Notes under the pieces: generated by a model | What the model was told of the DNA's origin: nothing | Seen by the model: the letters and a program-made list of their open reading frames with translations, nothing else | Databases searched by the model: none | Shown: positions 32,771 through 40,707 of the stretch, piece by piece | How positions within the stretch are numbered: position 1 is the stretch's first letter | Layout: each line of letters begins with the position of its first letter | DNA from: J088 sp003695505 [NCBI: Candidatus Dadabacteria bacterium] | GTDB taxonomy: Bacteria; J088 | Direction: 5' to 3' | DNA length: 53,087 nt | Assembly: GCA_003695505.1 (NCBI GenBank) | Contig: RFIY01000119.1 | Location: 1-53,087, forward strand | Made by a program: the position numbers and the translations under genes

Positions 32771-33439
32771 ATGCTGTCCACCTGCGGAAGTACACCATTG
32801 ACTTCGACGACGACTGAAACTCTGGAACCACGCATCCTCCTGCTCCGCTGGGCGACGGCCTTTCTGATCGCGGCCGCTCAGACCTGGGTGTATATTCTGC
32901 TCAACGTCTGGAACATCTCGCGTTTCGACAGTGGCGCGTGGTCCGCGATCAGCCTGCACACGCCGCTGGACGATCTGATCCCGTTCGTTCCCGAGGCCAT
33001 CTGGACGTACCAGTTGTACTATCCGCTCGTGCTGCTACCCGTGTTTCTGATCCACAATCAACGCGTCCTGCGCGAAACCGCGGCAGCGTACATTCTGATG
33101 CTTGGCATTGGCGCCCTGTCCTGGATCCTGATCCCGGTGCGCATGGTCTATCCAGAGATCGGCTGCCATTCCGTCAGTTGCGAATGGCTCGCCCACCTCT
33201 ACACGATCGACCAGGGCGTCAACGTCTTTCCGAGCGAACACACGTCTCTCAGCCTCTATGTCGCCATCCGCTACGTCGAGTCGCGGCATCCGTTCGCCAT
33301 TCCGGTCGCGATCGCCGCAGCGGCGGTGATTGCGTCCACGGTCCTGATCCGCCAGCACTACCTGCTGGATCTGCCGGCGGGCGCGCTCGTCGCCTGGATC
33401 TCGTGGCGCGTTTCGCGCCACTATTTTCGCGGCAAATAG
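32771..33439 (+). CDS. PAP2-superfamily phosphatase-like integral membrane protein
   Basis: A 222-aa protein with about six hydrophobic helices. The PAP2 catalytic motifs are partly kept: NVFPSEHTSLSLYVAI replaces the usual PSGH and VLIRQHYLLDLPAG matches the SRxxxxxHxxxD block (His and Asp present). The first motif is weak. Such proteins dephosphorylate lipid phosphates or transfer head groups, as in inositol-phosphoryl transferases. It is divergent from the crotonase operon and shares its operator region. A Shine-Dalgarno is not obvious. Start choice ATG 32771; a TTG at 32798 is possible. Confidence 0.8.
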   Translation: MLSTCGSTPLTSTTTETLEPRILLLRWATAFLIAAAQTWVYILLNVWNISRFDSGAWSAISLHTPLDDLIPFVPEAIWTYQLYYPLVLLPVFLIHNQRVLRETAAAYILMLGIGALSWILIPVRMVYPEIGCHSVSCEWLAHLYTIDQGVNVFPSEHTSLSLYVAIRYVESRHPFAIPVAIAAAAVIASTVLIRQHYLLDLPAGALVAWISWRVSRHYFRGK

Positions 33440-33484
33440 GTACCATTCGCCACCCAGGCACACGCTCAGACGGCAACAAAAGGC

Positions 33485-33498
33485 AACGAACGTTCGTT
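33485..33498. promoter_or_regulatory. Predicted TetR operator, copy 2 (perfect palindrome)
   Basis: AACGAACGTTCGTT is a perfect 14-bp palindrome located 8 bp upstream of the -35 of the sulfotransferase promoter. Its near copy lies in the crotonase/PAP2 intergenic region, so one TetR protein could bind both. Confidence 0.75.
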
Positions 33499-33506
33499 AG
33501 GTCAAT

Positions 33507-33535
33507 TTGGCAAAACCTTTTTGTTTCGTTATGAT
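33507..33535 (+). promoter_or_regulatory. Promoter of the sulfotransferase gene
   Basis: TTGGCA (33507-33512), a 17-bp spacer and TATGAT (33530-33535) fit the sigma-70 consensus well. Expected start of transcription about 33542, 28 nt before the predicted TTG start codon. Confidence 0.7.
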
Positions 33536-33569
33536 TCTTTACAGCAGAACCTGTTGAGCGGACATTCAT

Positions 33570-34727
33570 TTGTATACTTACTGGCCGACGTTGTTGCGGA
33601 TTTTCCGCTACAGCTTCTCACGACGATACTGCACCTGGCGCTACCTGCTGTTTCCGGTACCGATCACGCTGCTGATCCTGTCGGTGCGCGTCATCGTCTT
33701 CGTTTGCCAGGGCCTGGATTACATCCTGTTCCCGCGCTTCGTTCAGCAGGAAGTTCGCGAACCGATTTTCATCATGGCCAATCCGCGCAGCGGTACAACC
33801 TTCTTGCACCGGCTGCTTGCCGAGGACGAGCAGTTCACCTGGCTCAAACTCTGGCATACACTGCTGCCATCGATCACGCTATACCGCCTCGTTGGTGCGC
33901 TCACATGTGTCGATCGCGTCATCGGACGGCCACTCGGACGGCTGTTCGATGGGATCAATCGACTCGCATTTGGCGGCTGGGACGGGATTCACAAGACCGG
34001 CCTCGATCAGTCGGAAGAAGATGAGCAGCTCTGGGTGTATCTGTTCCTGACGCCCGGGATCATGATTTTTTATCCATTCATCGACAAACTGCCCGAGGCA
34101 TTGACGCCAGACGAGCTGCCGGAGCGTATGCGACGACGTCTGGTGCGCTACATGCGCCGCGCGATGCAGCGCCACGTCTACGCCACCGGCGGCAAGCGGT
34201 TGCTGGCCAAGAACGCGCTCGCGGGGGGGCGCCTTGGCATCTATCGAGAAGCCTTCCCCGACATGGTATTGATTCACACCGTGCGGCACCCCTGCGAAAC
34301 GATACCGTCGGCGATCAGCATGTTCAGCAAGCCATGGCGGACTCATTCGCCTCAGTGCCTTGATCCGGACGCAGAGCTGCGCAATCTGGTCGATATCGTC
34401 GTCCTCAACTACCATCAGCTCATGCAACATCGCGCGACATTCGACCCGGAGCGCTATATCGAATTTCGCTACGACGCACTCGTGTCCGACCCGTGGTCGG
34501 TCGTCCAGGCGGTCTACGACAAGTTCGAACTCGAGTGCGACGACGCAAGCCGCACGCGCCTGCACATGCTCTGCGAACAGGCACGCACCTATCGCAGTAC
34601 CCACGAATATGATCTCGCCGACTTCGGTTTGACCGCTCAGGAAATCGCCCAACTGGTTCCGGAAGTGTTTGCGGCCTGGGATTTTCCACTCGAACCGTCA
34701 GATCCGCAGCGCGCGGCCGCGGGATGA
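33570..34727 (+). CDS. PAPS-dependent sulfotransferase family protein
   Basis: A 385-aa protein with an N-terminal hydrophobic segment (WRYLLFPVPITLLILSVRVIVFV, about 23-45) that may anchor it to the membrane. The PAPS-binding loop IMANPRSGTTFLHRLL (5'-phosphosulfate site) and TVRHPCETIPSAISM (3'-phosphate site) are clear. It would transfer sulfate from PAPS to a hydroxyl group of a lipid or metabolite. It starts at TTG 33570 because upstream in-frame codons lead to a stop. It has its own promoter with a TetR operator. Confidence 0.87.
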   Translation: MYTYWPTLLRIFRYSFSRRYCTWRYLLFPVPITLLILSVRVIVFVCQGLDYILFPRFVQQEVREPIFIMANPRSGTTFLHRLLAEDEQFTWLKLWHTLLPSITLYRLVGALTCVDRVIGRPLGRLFDGINRLAFGGWDGIHKTGLDQSEEDEQLWVYLFLTPGIMIFYPFIDKLPEALTPDELPERMRRRLVRYMRRAMQRHVYATGGKRLLAKNALAGGRLGIYREAFPDMVLIHTVRHPCETIPSAISMFSKPWRTHSPQCLDPDAELRNLVDIVVLNYHQLMQHRATFDPERYIEFRYDALVSDPWSVVQAVYDKFELECDDASRTRLHMLCEQARTYRSTHEYDLADFGLTAQEIAQLVPEVFAAWDFPLEPSDPQRAAAG

Positions 34728-34753
34728 GCGTCCGCGCACCCGCGCGTACCGCG

Positions 34754-34759
34754 TACAAT
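34754..34759 (+). promoter_or_regulatory. -10 box of a predicted leaderless promoter
   Basis: TACAAT at 34754-34759 is followed by GTCGTC and then the ATG at 34766; the gap is exactly 6 nt. There is no ribosome-binding site and no good -35. Confidence 0.45.
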
Positions 34760-34765
34760 GTCGTC

Positions 34766-35227
34766 ATGACTGAACTCGAACAGGAACAGCCGCCCGCGCT
34801 GCCCGACCTGCTTGCCGATGCGCGCGAGCCGGAATCGGAAGATCCGCGCAAATGGACGCCGCCGGAAGTCGTCGGCCTCGCGCTGATGTACGCCTACGGC
34901 ATCGAAGTATTGACGCACCTGCACCACCCGCAATGGCGCGACATGCGTTATCTTGCCGAGGATCTGCTGTTCAACCGTGATCTGTTGCAGGACTGGATCG
35001 ATCTGCACGGCCCGGATGCGCTGGAATACCTGATCGAGCAGGAACTACCGGACCTGCCGCTCGTCGAGGAATCGGACGAACGACTGCAGGAACTCTATGT
35101 CGAGTCCGGCGATGTGCGGCAGTTCCTCGAAGCCGAGTACCGCCAGTTTCGTGAAGATATCGACCCGCCGCGTGCGCACCGCTGGTGGTGGCTCGATGCA
35201 GAACTCTACGGCCGCCAGATTCACTGA
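34766..35227 (+). CDS. Hypothetical protein, 153 aa
   Basis: An acidic soluble protein, rich in Glu, Leu, Asp and Trp (HRWWWLDAELYGRQIH at the end). No family is recognised, and neither a signal peptide nor a membrane segment is seen. It ends 109 nt before the aldehyde dehydrogenase and has no Shine-Dalgarno. Confidence 0.7.
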   Translation: MTELEQEQPPALPDLLADAREPESEDPRKWTPPEVVGLALMYAYGIEVLTHLHHPQWRDMRYLAEDLLFNRDLLQDWIDLHGPDALEYLIEQELPDLPLVEESDERLQELYVESGDVRQFLEAEYRQFREDIDPPRAHRWWWLDAELYGRQIH

Positions 35228-35336
35228 GTGCGCCCGGGTACACACACCGCGATCGCCGTTCGAGACTCTCGTCGGTACCCGCTACAATAATCCCCGAACC
35301 TGATGAACCGTTGCTCAGTCGCGACAGGAGTCCGAC

Positions 35337-36878
35337 ATGACTGCTCCCGGTCACGAACTCGAAACCATCGCTGCCGACGGGCGCATCAACGTCGTTTCGC
35401 CGCTGGACGGACGCGTCCTCGAACGGATCCCCATGACGCCACCAGAGGACGTTCCCGCGCTGTTCGAACGCGCGCGGCAAGCGCAACGGCAATGGCAGAA
35501 GCGCTCCGTGGCCGCACGCGCCCGCGCGCTGAAGCCGCTGGCACGCGGTATCGCCGATGCCGCGGACGAGCTGGTCGAATTGCTGCGCGAGGAAATCGGG
35601 CGACACCCGGCCGAATCCTGGTTCGCGGAGATCGTTCCGAACATCGACCTGATTCACTGGTGGGTCAGGCAGGGACGCAAGCACCTCGAACCGCAGCGGG
35701 TCAAACTGAATCCCATCAACTTCCCCGGCAAGAAGGCGTGGATCGAACTGGTTCCGCGTGGCGTGCTCGGCCTGATCACTCCGTGGAACTATCCGGTCTC
35801 CATTCCGCTGCGCGCGCTGATTCCGGCGCTGCTGGCCGGCAACGCCGTCGTCTGGAAGCCGAGCGAATATGCGGCGCTTGTGTCGAAGCGGCTAGACGCG
35901 CTGTTTTCGGAGTTCCTTGATCCCGACCTGGTCGTACTGGCACAGGGCGCGGGCCCGACCGGCGCGGCCGTTGTCGAACACTGCGATGGCATCGGCTTCA
36001 CCGGCAGCTACGCGGTCGGCCAGCAGATTGCCGTACGTGCCGCCGAACGGCTGATCCCGTCCTCGCTCGAACTGGGGGGCAAGGACTTCGCCGTTGTCTG
36101 CCCGGATGCGAATCTGCCGCGGGCAGCAGCTGGTATCGCCTGGGCCGGGCTGACCAATGCCGGCCAGAACTGCGCCAGCATCGAGGTCGTCTGCGTCCAC
36201 GAATCGGTCGCAGCAGAGTTCACATCGCTGCTGCGCGACGAGGTGCAGAAGATGGCGCCGTTCGTCGGGCCGATGATCAACGCCCGCCAGAAGCAGAAAG
36301 TCGCCGCGCAACTCGATGACGCGATTCGCAGCGGTGGCCTCGTCCTGATCGGTGGCGAGGGAGACGCAGACGGCCTGCGCATCGACCCGGCCGTGATCGA
36401 ACACCCCGACTGGAACAGCGCCCTGATGTGCGAAGAAACCTTTGGCCCGGTGCTCCCAGTGGTCACCTGGCGCGATCTGGCCGAAGTCAGTGAACAGCTC
36501 GCGCGCAGCGCGTACGGCCTGACGTTGAGCGTCTGGTCGGCAGACGTGGACAGCGCGGTGGCCTGGGCCCGGCAGCAGCCAGCCGGGGTATTGACCGTCA
36601 ACAACCACAGCTTTACCGCCGGCATCGCCGAAATGCCGTGGACGGGTGTGCGCCAGAGCGGACTCGGCGTCACCAACAGCGTCTACGCGCTGGAGTGGAT
36701 GACCCGCCCCCGCGGCGTGCTGATCGACCGCAACAAGCAACGCGAGCCGTGGTGGCACCCGTACAACGACGCGGCCGTCACGATGGCGCGCGGCATCAGC
36801 GATCTCAATACGGGTCGCCGCCCGTTCTGGCGGGCGCTTCCCGACCTGCTCAAGGGGTTCCTGACACGATGGAAGTGA
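35337..36878 (+). CDS. NAD(P)-dependent aldehyde dehydrogenase family protein
   Basis: The 513-aa protein has the ALDH core: N-binding ITPWNYPVSIPLRALIPALLAG, EFLDP...GIGFTGSYAVGQQI, active-site Glu in SLELGGKDFAVV (about E244), catalytic Cys in NAGQNCASIEVV (about C281), and the C-terminal TFGPVLPVV. It oxidises an aldehyde to a carboxylate. Substrate is unknown; the sequence is not a close match to betaine- or succinate-semialdehyde classes that I can tell. ATG 35337 follows ACAGGAG. It is coupled to the M20 peptidase gene by a 10-nt overlap. Confidence 0.92.
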   Translation: MTAPGHELETIAADGRINVVSPLDGRVLERIPMTPPEDVPALFERARQAQRQWQKRSVAARARALKPLARGIADAADELVELLREEIGRHPAESWFAEIVPNIDLIHWWVRQGRKHLEPQRVKLNPINFPGKKAWIELVPRGVLGLITPWNYPVSIPLRALIPALLAGNAVVWKPSEYAALVSKRLDALFSEFLDPDLVVLAQGAGPTGAAVVEHCDGIGFTGSYAVGQQIAVRAAERLIPSSLELGGKDFAVVCPDANLPRAAAGIAWAGLTNAGQNCASIEVVCVHESVAAEFTSLLRDEVQKMAPFVGPMINARQKQKVAAQLDDAIRSGGLVLIGGEGDADGLRIDPAVIEHPDWNSALMCEETFGPVLPVVTWRDLAEVSEQLARSAYGLTLSVWSADVDSAVAWARQQPAGVLTVNNHSFTAGIAEMPWTGVRQSGLGVTNSVYALEWMTRPRGVLIDRNKQREPWWHPYNDAAVTMARGISDLNTGRRPFWRALPDLLKGFLTRWK

Positions 36879-38206
36879 CGCCACTCAGTCCAGATGTCGT
36901 TCAGGGATCGGTCGAAACCTTTCGCACGCTGCTGCGCTTCAATACGGTCAACCCACCCGGTAACGAACGACCCCTGATCGACTGGGTCGCCGACCAGCTC
37001 ACCGCTGCCGGGATCGAGTCGACGATTCTCGAGTCCGCGCCCGGCCGGGCCAATCTCGTCGCCCGTCTCAAGGGCGGTTCCGAACCCGCTATTGTGCTGA
37101 CCGGACACGTCGATGTCGTCGCGGTCGAACCGGAGCACTGGAGTGTCGACCCGTTCGCGGCGGAGGAAAAGGACGGCTGGATCTACGGACGCGGCGCGGT
37201 CGACATGAAACACCACGTCGCGATGTGCATCACCGTGTTCCTTGAATTGGCACGACGCAGGAACGCGCTGAACCGCGACGTGATCCTGCTGCTCGTCGCT
37301 GACGAAGAAGCAGGCTCACGCTATGGGATGCGCTGGATGGTCGAGAACCACGCGGATCTGTTCGAGGCCGGCTACGGCCTCAACGAGTTCGGCGGCTTCA
37401 ATATCCCGCTGCCCGGTAACCGTCGCGCCTGGCTGGTCCAGACCGCCGAACGCGGCTTCTGCTGGTTCAGACTGCGTGCCCACGGCCAGCCGGGACACGG
37501 GTCGTTGCCACCCGCCGACAGTGCGGTCGAAAAACTGACCGCAGCCATTCAACGACTTTGCCACGCGGACCTGCCCTACCACCTGACACCCGCCGCACAA
37601 GCGTATCTGGATGGTCTCGCGCGCGCAATGGGGCCGCTCGGATTCGTTCCGAAGTTACTCAAGAACCGATGGACCGAAGGATTTGCACTGCGCCTGTTCC
37701 CCGACCCGGAACAGGCCAACGCCGTGCGCGCCTCGCTGCATAACACCGCCGTGCCCACAGTGATTCGCTCCGGTGAGAAAACCAACGTCGTCCCGGGGAC
37801 GGCCGAAGTCGAAATCGACGGGCGCTATCTGCCTGGTTTTACCGAAGAGCAATTCCTCGACGAAGTGCGCCAGGTCGTTGGCGACGGGTTCGACATCGAC
37901 GTCATCGAATCAGGACCGCCCGCGGAAACGACGCTGCACACACCGCTGCTCGACCAGATCCACGAAGTCATGAACGAGCGAACGGGCGGCGAACCCGTGG
38001 TCCCGTGGATGCTGATCGGATTTTCGGACACCAAGTGGCTGCAAACCGTCGGCATCCAGACATATGGTTTCTCGCCGATCCGCTTTCCTGACGACACCCG
38101 TTTCACCCGTCTGCCGCATGGCCACGACGAACGGGCGCCGCGCGACGGCTACGAATGGGGAGTGGAAACGCTCTGGCAGACCGTCGCCCGATTTTGCACG
38201 CGATGA
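36869..38206 (+). CDS. M20-family metallopeptidase (ArgE/DapE/CPG2-like)
   Basis: A 445-aa dinuclear zinc amidohydrolase. Metal-ligand motifs are TGHVDVV, GRGAVDMKHHVAM, and the catalytic ADEEAGSRYG pair; a C-terminal ligand lies in LPHGHDERAP. The middle dimerisation domain contains GHGSLPPADSAVEKL. Family members deacylate or hydrolyse peptides and amino acid conjugates. The ATG at 36869 overlaps the aldehyde dehydrogenase stop; the next gene overlaps by ATGA. No signal peptide, so it is cytoplasmic. Confidence 0.92.
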   Translation: MEVTPLSPDVVQGSVETFRTLLRFNTVNPPGNERPLIDWVADQLTAAGIESTILESAPGRANLVARLKGGSEPAIVLTGHVDVVAVEPEHWSVDPFAAEEKDGWIYGRGAVDMKHHVAMCITVFLELARRRNALNRDVILLLVADEEAGSRYGMRWMVENHADLFEAGYGLNEFGGFNIPLPGNRRAWLVQTAERGFCWFRLRAHGQPGHGSLPPADSAVEKLTAAIQRLCHADLPYHLTPAAQAYLDGLARAMGPLGFVPKLLKNRWTEGFALRLFPDPEQANAVRASLHNTAVPTVIRSGEKTNVVPGTAEVEIDGRYLPGFTEEQFLDEVRQVVGDGFDIDVIESGPPAETTLHTPLLDQIHEVMNERTGGEPVVPWMLIGFSDTKWLQTVGIQTYGFSPIRFPDDTRFTRLPHGHDERAPRDGYEWGVETLWQTVARFCTR

Positions 38207-38832
38207 ACGAACTTGCTCTGCGGCGGGCGGAAGCGGCGTTTCTGAGTCGCTACCCCGGCGGCTTCGCGCACCCGGAGCTTGTCGAGATCGGCCAGAAGAA
38301 ACACAAGATGGACAAGATGGAAGCCCTCACGCGCGAGTCTTTCGCCAAAAAGCGCTTCGACGACCCAGCGCGACTCGCCGAAGATGCCATTCGTGTCGTG
38401 TCGCGGTCGAGCATGGTCTCCGTGTTCGAGAAGCCAAAATTTCGCGACTACGTCCGGCAACTGGGCCGTGACGACCGGGCCGCCTTCGTGGCGGCGCTGC
38501 AGGAATGGATCCACGGAGCGGAAGCGCGCGGTTTCGAGGCGCTGTTTGCCGCGCTCGCGCCCGGCAAACTGACGAAGTGGACGCTGATGTCGGTGTTCAA
38601 GGCATATTACCGCCCGCGACACGATGTGTTCATCAAACCGACCACCGCGAAGCTGATCATCGCGCGTCTCGAACTCGGCCTCGAATACCATCCCACGCCG
38701 ACCTGGGGATTCTACCGCGACTTCCGCAACGCGATCAACGACATGAAACAGCTCGTCGCGCCCGAACTCGCCATCAACAATCCGGCATTCTGCGGATTCC
38801 TTATGATGACCCTTTCGGGCGATCTGAACTGA
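38203..38832 (+). CDS. Hypothetical protein, 209 aa
   Basis: ATG 38203 overlaps the M20 stop (ATGA) and gives a 209-aa soluble, Lys/Arg-rich protein (FAKKRFDDPARL, WTLMSVFKAYYRPRHDVFIKPTTAK). I recognise no domain. The basic, helix-rich profile would allow nucleic-acid binding, but nothing proves it. It is translated in the same operon as the aldehyde dehydrogenase and peptidase. Confidence 0.75.
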   Translation: MNELALRRAEAAFLSRYPGGFAHPELVEIGQKKHKMDKMEALTRESFAKKRFDDPARLAEDAIRVVSRSSMVSVFEKPKFRDYVRQLGRDDRAAFVAALQEWIHGAEARGFEALFAALAPGKLTKWTLMSVFKAYYRPRHDVFIKPTTAKLIIARLELGLEYHPTPTWGFYRDFRNAINDMKQLVAPELAINNPAFCGFLMMTLSGDLN

Positions 38833-38877
38833 AGCCGAACACCACTGTCTCAGTCTCCGTGACAAGGAGTCCGAAAG

Positions 38878-39786
38878 ATGCGCCGTTTCCCTGCTCTGCT
38901 TGCTCTGCTCCCCTTCACGCTCGCAACGGCACCGGCCGCCGCCGATGACGCGGCGACCATCGAATGGATGCACGAGGTTGCCCCATTCCGCGAGTTGCGC
39001 GACCGCAAGGACGCACCGGTTCCGACGGACGCAGAGATCCGCGCCGCGCTCGGCGGAGAGATCGTTGCGCGGCGCGGCGAGATTCCGGGCACATCGCTCG
39101 ACTATGTCTGGGCTGCGCGCGTGCTCGATGTCGACCCGAAGCTGTTCTGGCTTGCCATCATCGACCGCGAACACTACGAGCAGCTCAGCGACAACATCGT
39201 CGAATCGATCATCACCGAACAGCAGCCGGACCGATTCTTCAGCTACAACGTCCTCGAAGCCCCGCTCGTCAGCACCCGACACCAGGTGCTGGAGTGCTTC
39301 GCGAACCGCGAATTGTACGAAGCGTCGGACGGAAAGATCTGGGAGCACTACTGGCACCGGGCCAGCGATGTCGAGAAGCGCATCGCGGAAGCCCTGCAAA
39401 GCCCAAAGCTGGAGCGAATCGGTCCTGAAGATGTAGAGAAGGCCGTCATCGTCGCCCACAACGATGGCTCGTGGATGCTGATCCCGCTTCCGGACGGTCG
39501 CCTCTGGGCCGAGACCTACAGCGCCAACGATCCTGGCGGCAGTATTCCGGACTTCATCGTCCGCAAAGTCGCCGCCAGCAGTACCGAAAAAACGCTGAAG
39601 TCGTACGAAGCCTGGACCCGCCGCCAGGCCCGGATCCACTTTGGTGCCGCCCACCCAGACGTTCTCGCGCCCGACGGGACATGGGTCAAACCCGCAGCCT
39701 TCATCAACGGCAGTCCGGCTTTCGCGCCACAGCCAACCACCGGGGGCCAGGCCGGTTCCGGAACGGGCGCCCACGGGGACCAGTAG
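38878..39786 (+). CDS. Exported protein with possible START/SRPBCC-like fold, 302 aa
   Basis: A signal peptide (MRRFPALLALLPFTLATAPAAA) is followed by a soluble domain with a long helix at its end and strands such as SWMLIPLPDGRLWAETYSAN. The end (VRKVAASSTEKTLKSYEAW) is reminiscent of a START-like C-terminal helix. No lipidation signal and no catalytic motif are present. Expected in the periplasm. GACAAGGAG precedes the ATG at 38878 by 9 nt. A small GC hairpin follows. Confidence 0.72.
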   Translation: MRRFPALLALLPFTLATAPAAADDAATIEWMHEVAPFRELRDRKDAPVPTDAEIRAALGGEIVARRGEIPGTSLDYVWAARVLDVDPKLFWLAIIDREHYEQLSDNIVESIITEQQPDRFFSYNVLEAPLVSTRHQVLECFANRELYEASDGKIWEHYWHRASDVEKRIAEALQSPKLERIGPEDVEKAVIVAHNDGSWMLIPLPDGRLWAETYSANDPGGSIPDFIVRKVAASSTEKTLKSYEAWTRRQARIHFGAAHPDVLAPDGTWVKPAAFINGSPAFAPQPTTGGQAGSGTGAHGDQ

Positions 39787-39803
39787 GCCGTACTGCGATC
39801 AGG

Positions 39804-39818
39804 GCCGCCGCAGGCGGC
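39804..39818 (+). terminator. Weak GC hairpin after the exported protein gene
   Basis: GCCGCC-gca-GGCGGC (39804-39818) without a T-tract. The position fits an mRNA end. Confidence 0.3.
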
Positions 39819-39954
39819 GTTCAAGAATCGTTGCGGCGAACGAAAACCGAAGGTGCCGCACTACGACAGACCGAGGCTACGGCACCAGCGGGAAAGTTGT
39901 TGCCCAGCGACGCCGTTGCCGTTTCCGGCATCCCGATGGCGCCGCGATTCCGCT

Positions 39955-40266
39955 TCAAGCCGCAGACGTCAACGGCTGAATACGCTCAAGGTGCAGTCGA
40001 TCCGAGCGCTGCCTGGCGTGCCACAAATCCCAATCCATCTGCAGACCGAGCCAAAACTGCGCATCCATACCGGTTGCCTGTTCGAGCTTCAGCGCCATCT
40101 CGGGACTGACGGCCCGTTTCCGGTTGCAAAGTTCGTTTATCGCGCGCGGCGAACGCAAACCCAGACGTCGCGAGAATTCCGATTGCGATATCCCCAGCGG
40201 CGCAAGAAACTCCCTGGCCAGCATCTCGCCCGGATGCGTCGGCGGGCGGTTCTTCGGTAACGGCAT
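39955..40266 (-). CDS. higA: HigA-family antitoxin (XRE-type DNA-binding)
   Basis: A 103-aa protein starting at ATG 40266 with AGGAGG upstream. It has the HigA signature PTHPGEMLAREFLAPLGISQ, followed by an XRE-type HTH (SEFSRRLGLRSPRAINELCN) and the typical end GMDAQFWLGLQMDWDLW. The antitoxin binds the toxin and represses the operon promoter. It follows higB by 10 nt; the toxin-first order is the usual one for HigBA. Confidence 0.92.
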   Translation of the reverse strand: MPLPKNRPPTHPGEMLAREFLAPLGISQSEFSRRLGLRSPRAINELCNRKRAVSPEMALKLEQATGMDAQFWLGLQMDWDLWHARQRSDRLHLERIQPLTSAA

Positions 40267-40276
40267 CCTGACCTCC

Positions 40277-40576
40277 TTATTCATCGTGGTAATCAACGAT
40301 CTCAACATCACGCGCATCCGTACCCGTCCACCGAAAGACAAGTCTGTGTGAAGCCGTGATCCACACCGCCCATTGCCCCGCGCGGCTACCCTTGAGTTTA
40401 TGCAGGCGGTTATTTGGTGGAATATTCATCATTTCCAACCGGGTCACCCGGTTCAACTGATCGAGCAGACGCTGCGCCTTCGGCCAAGAATCCGGATGCA
40501 ACCGTTTGATCGCTCGCTTTGACCGCACGCCGTCATAAATGTCGCGCGTCTCTTTGTCGGCGAAATCTACGATCAT
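40277..40576 (-). CDS. higB: HigB-family RelE/ParE-type toxin
   Basis: A 99-aa toxin of the HigB family. MIVDFADKETRDIYDGVRSKRA...LHPD is the recognisable N-terminal part, and then LHKLKGSRAGQWAVWITASHRLVFRW...VEIVDYHDE. HigB is a ribosome-dependent mRNA endonuclease. The module has a TATAAT-like AT-rich stretch (CGGTATAATGTGTAA, minus strand) just before the ATG at 40576. Confidence 0.92.
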   Translation of the reverse strand: MIVDFADKETRDIYDGVRSKRAIKRLHPDSWPKAQRLLDQLNRVTRLEMMNIPPNNRLHKLKGSRAGQWAVWITASHRLVFRWTGTDARDVEIVDYHDE

Positions 40577-40707
40577 TTACACATTATACCGCCTGGCGTA
40601 ATAGAAGGTATCCAGGCTCGTCGCGATCAAGAATCGCGCTGCAAAGGAAACTTGTAACAATGGCCGCAGGCTGTACCGCACGGCGCGCCTTCTCTGCTCT
40701 CTCCCGC

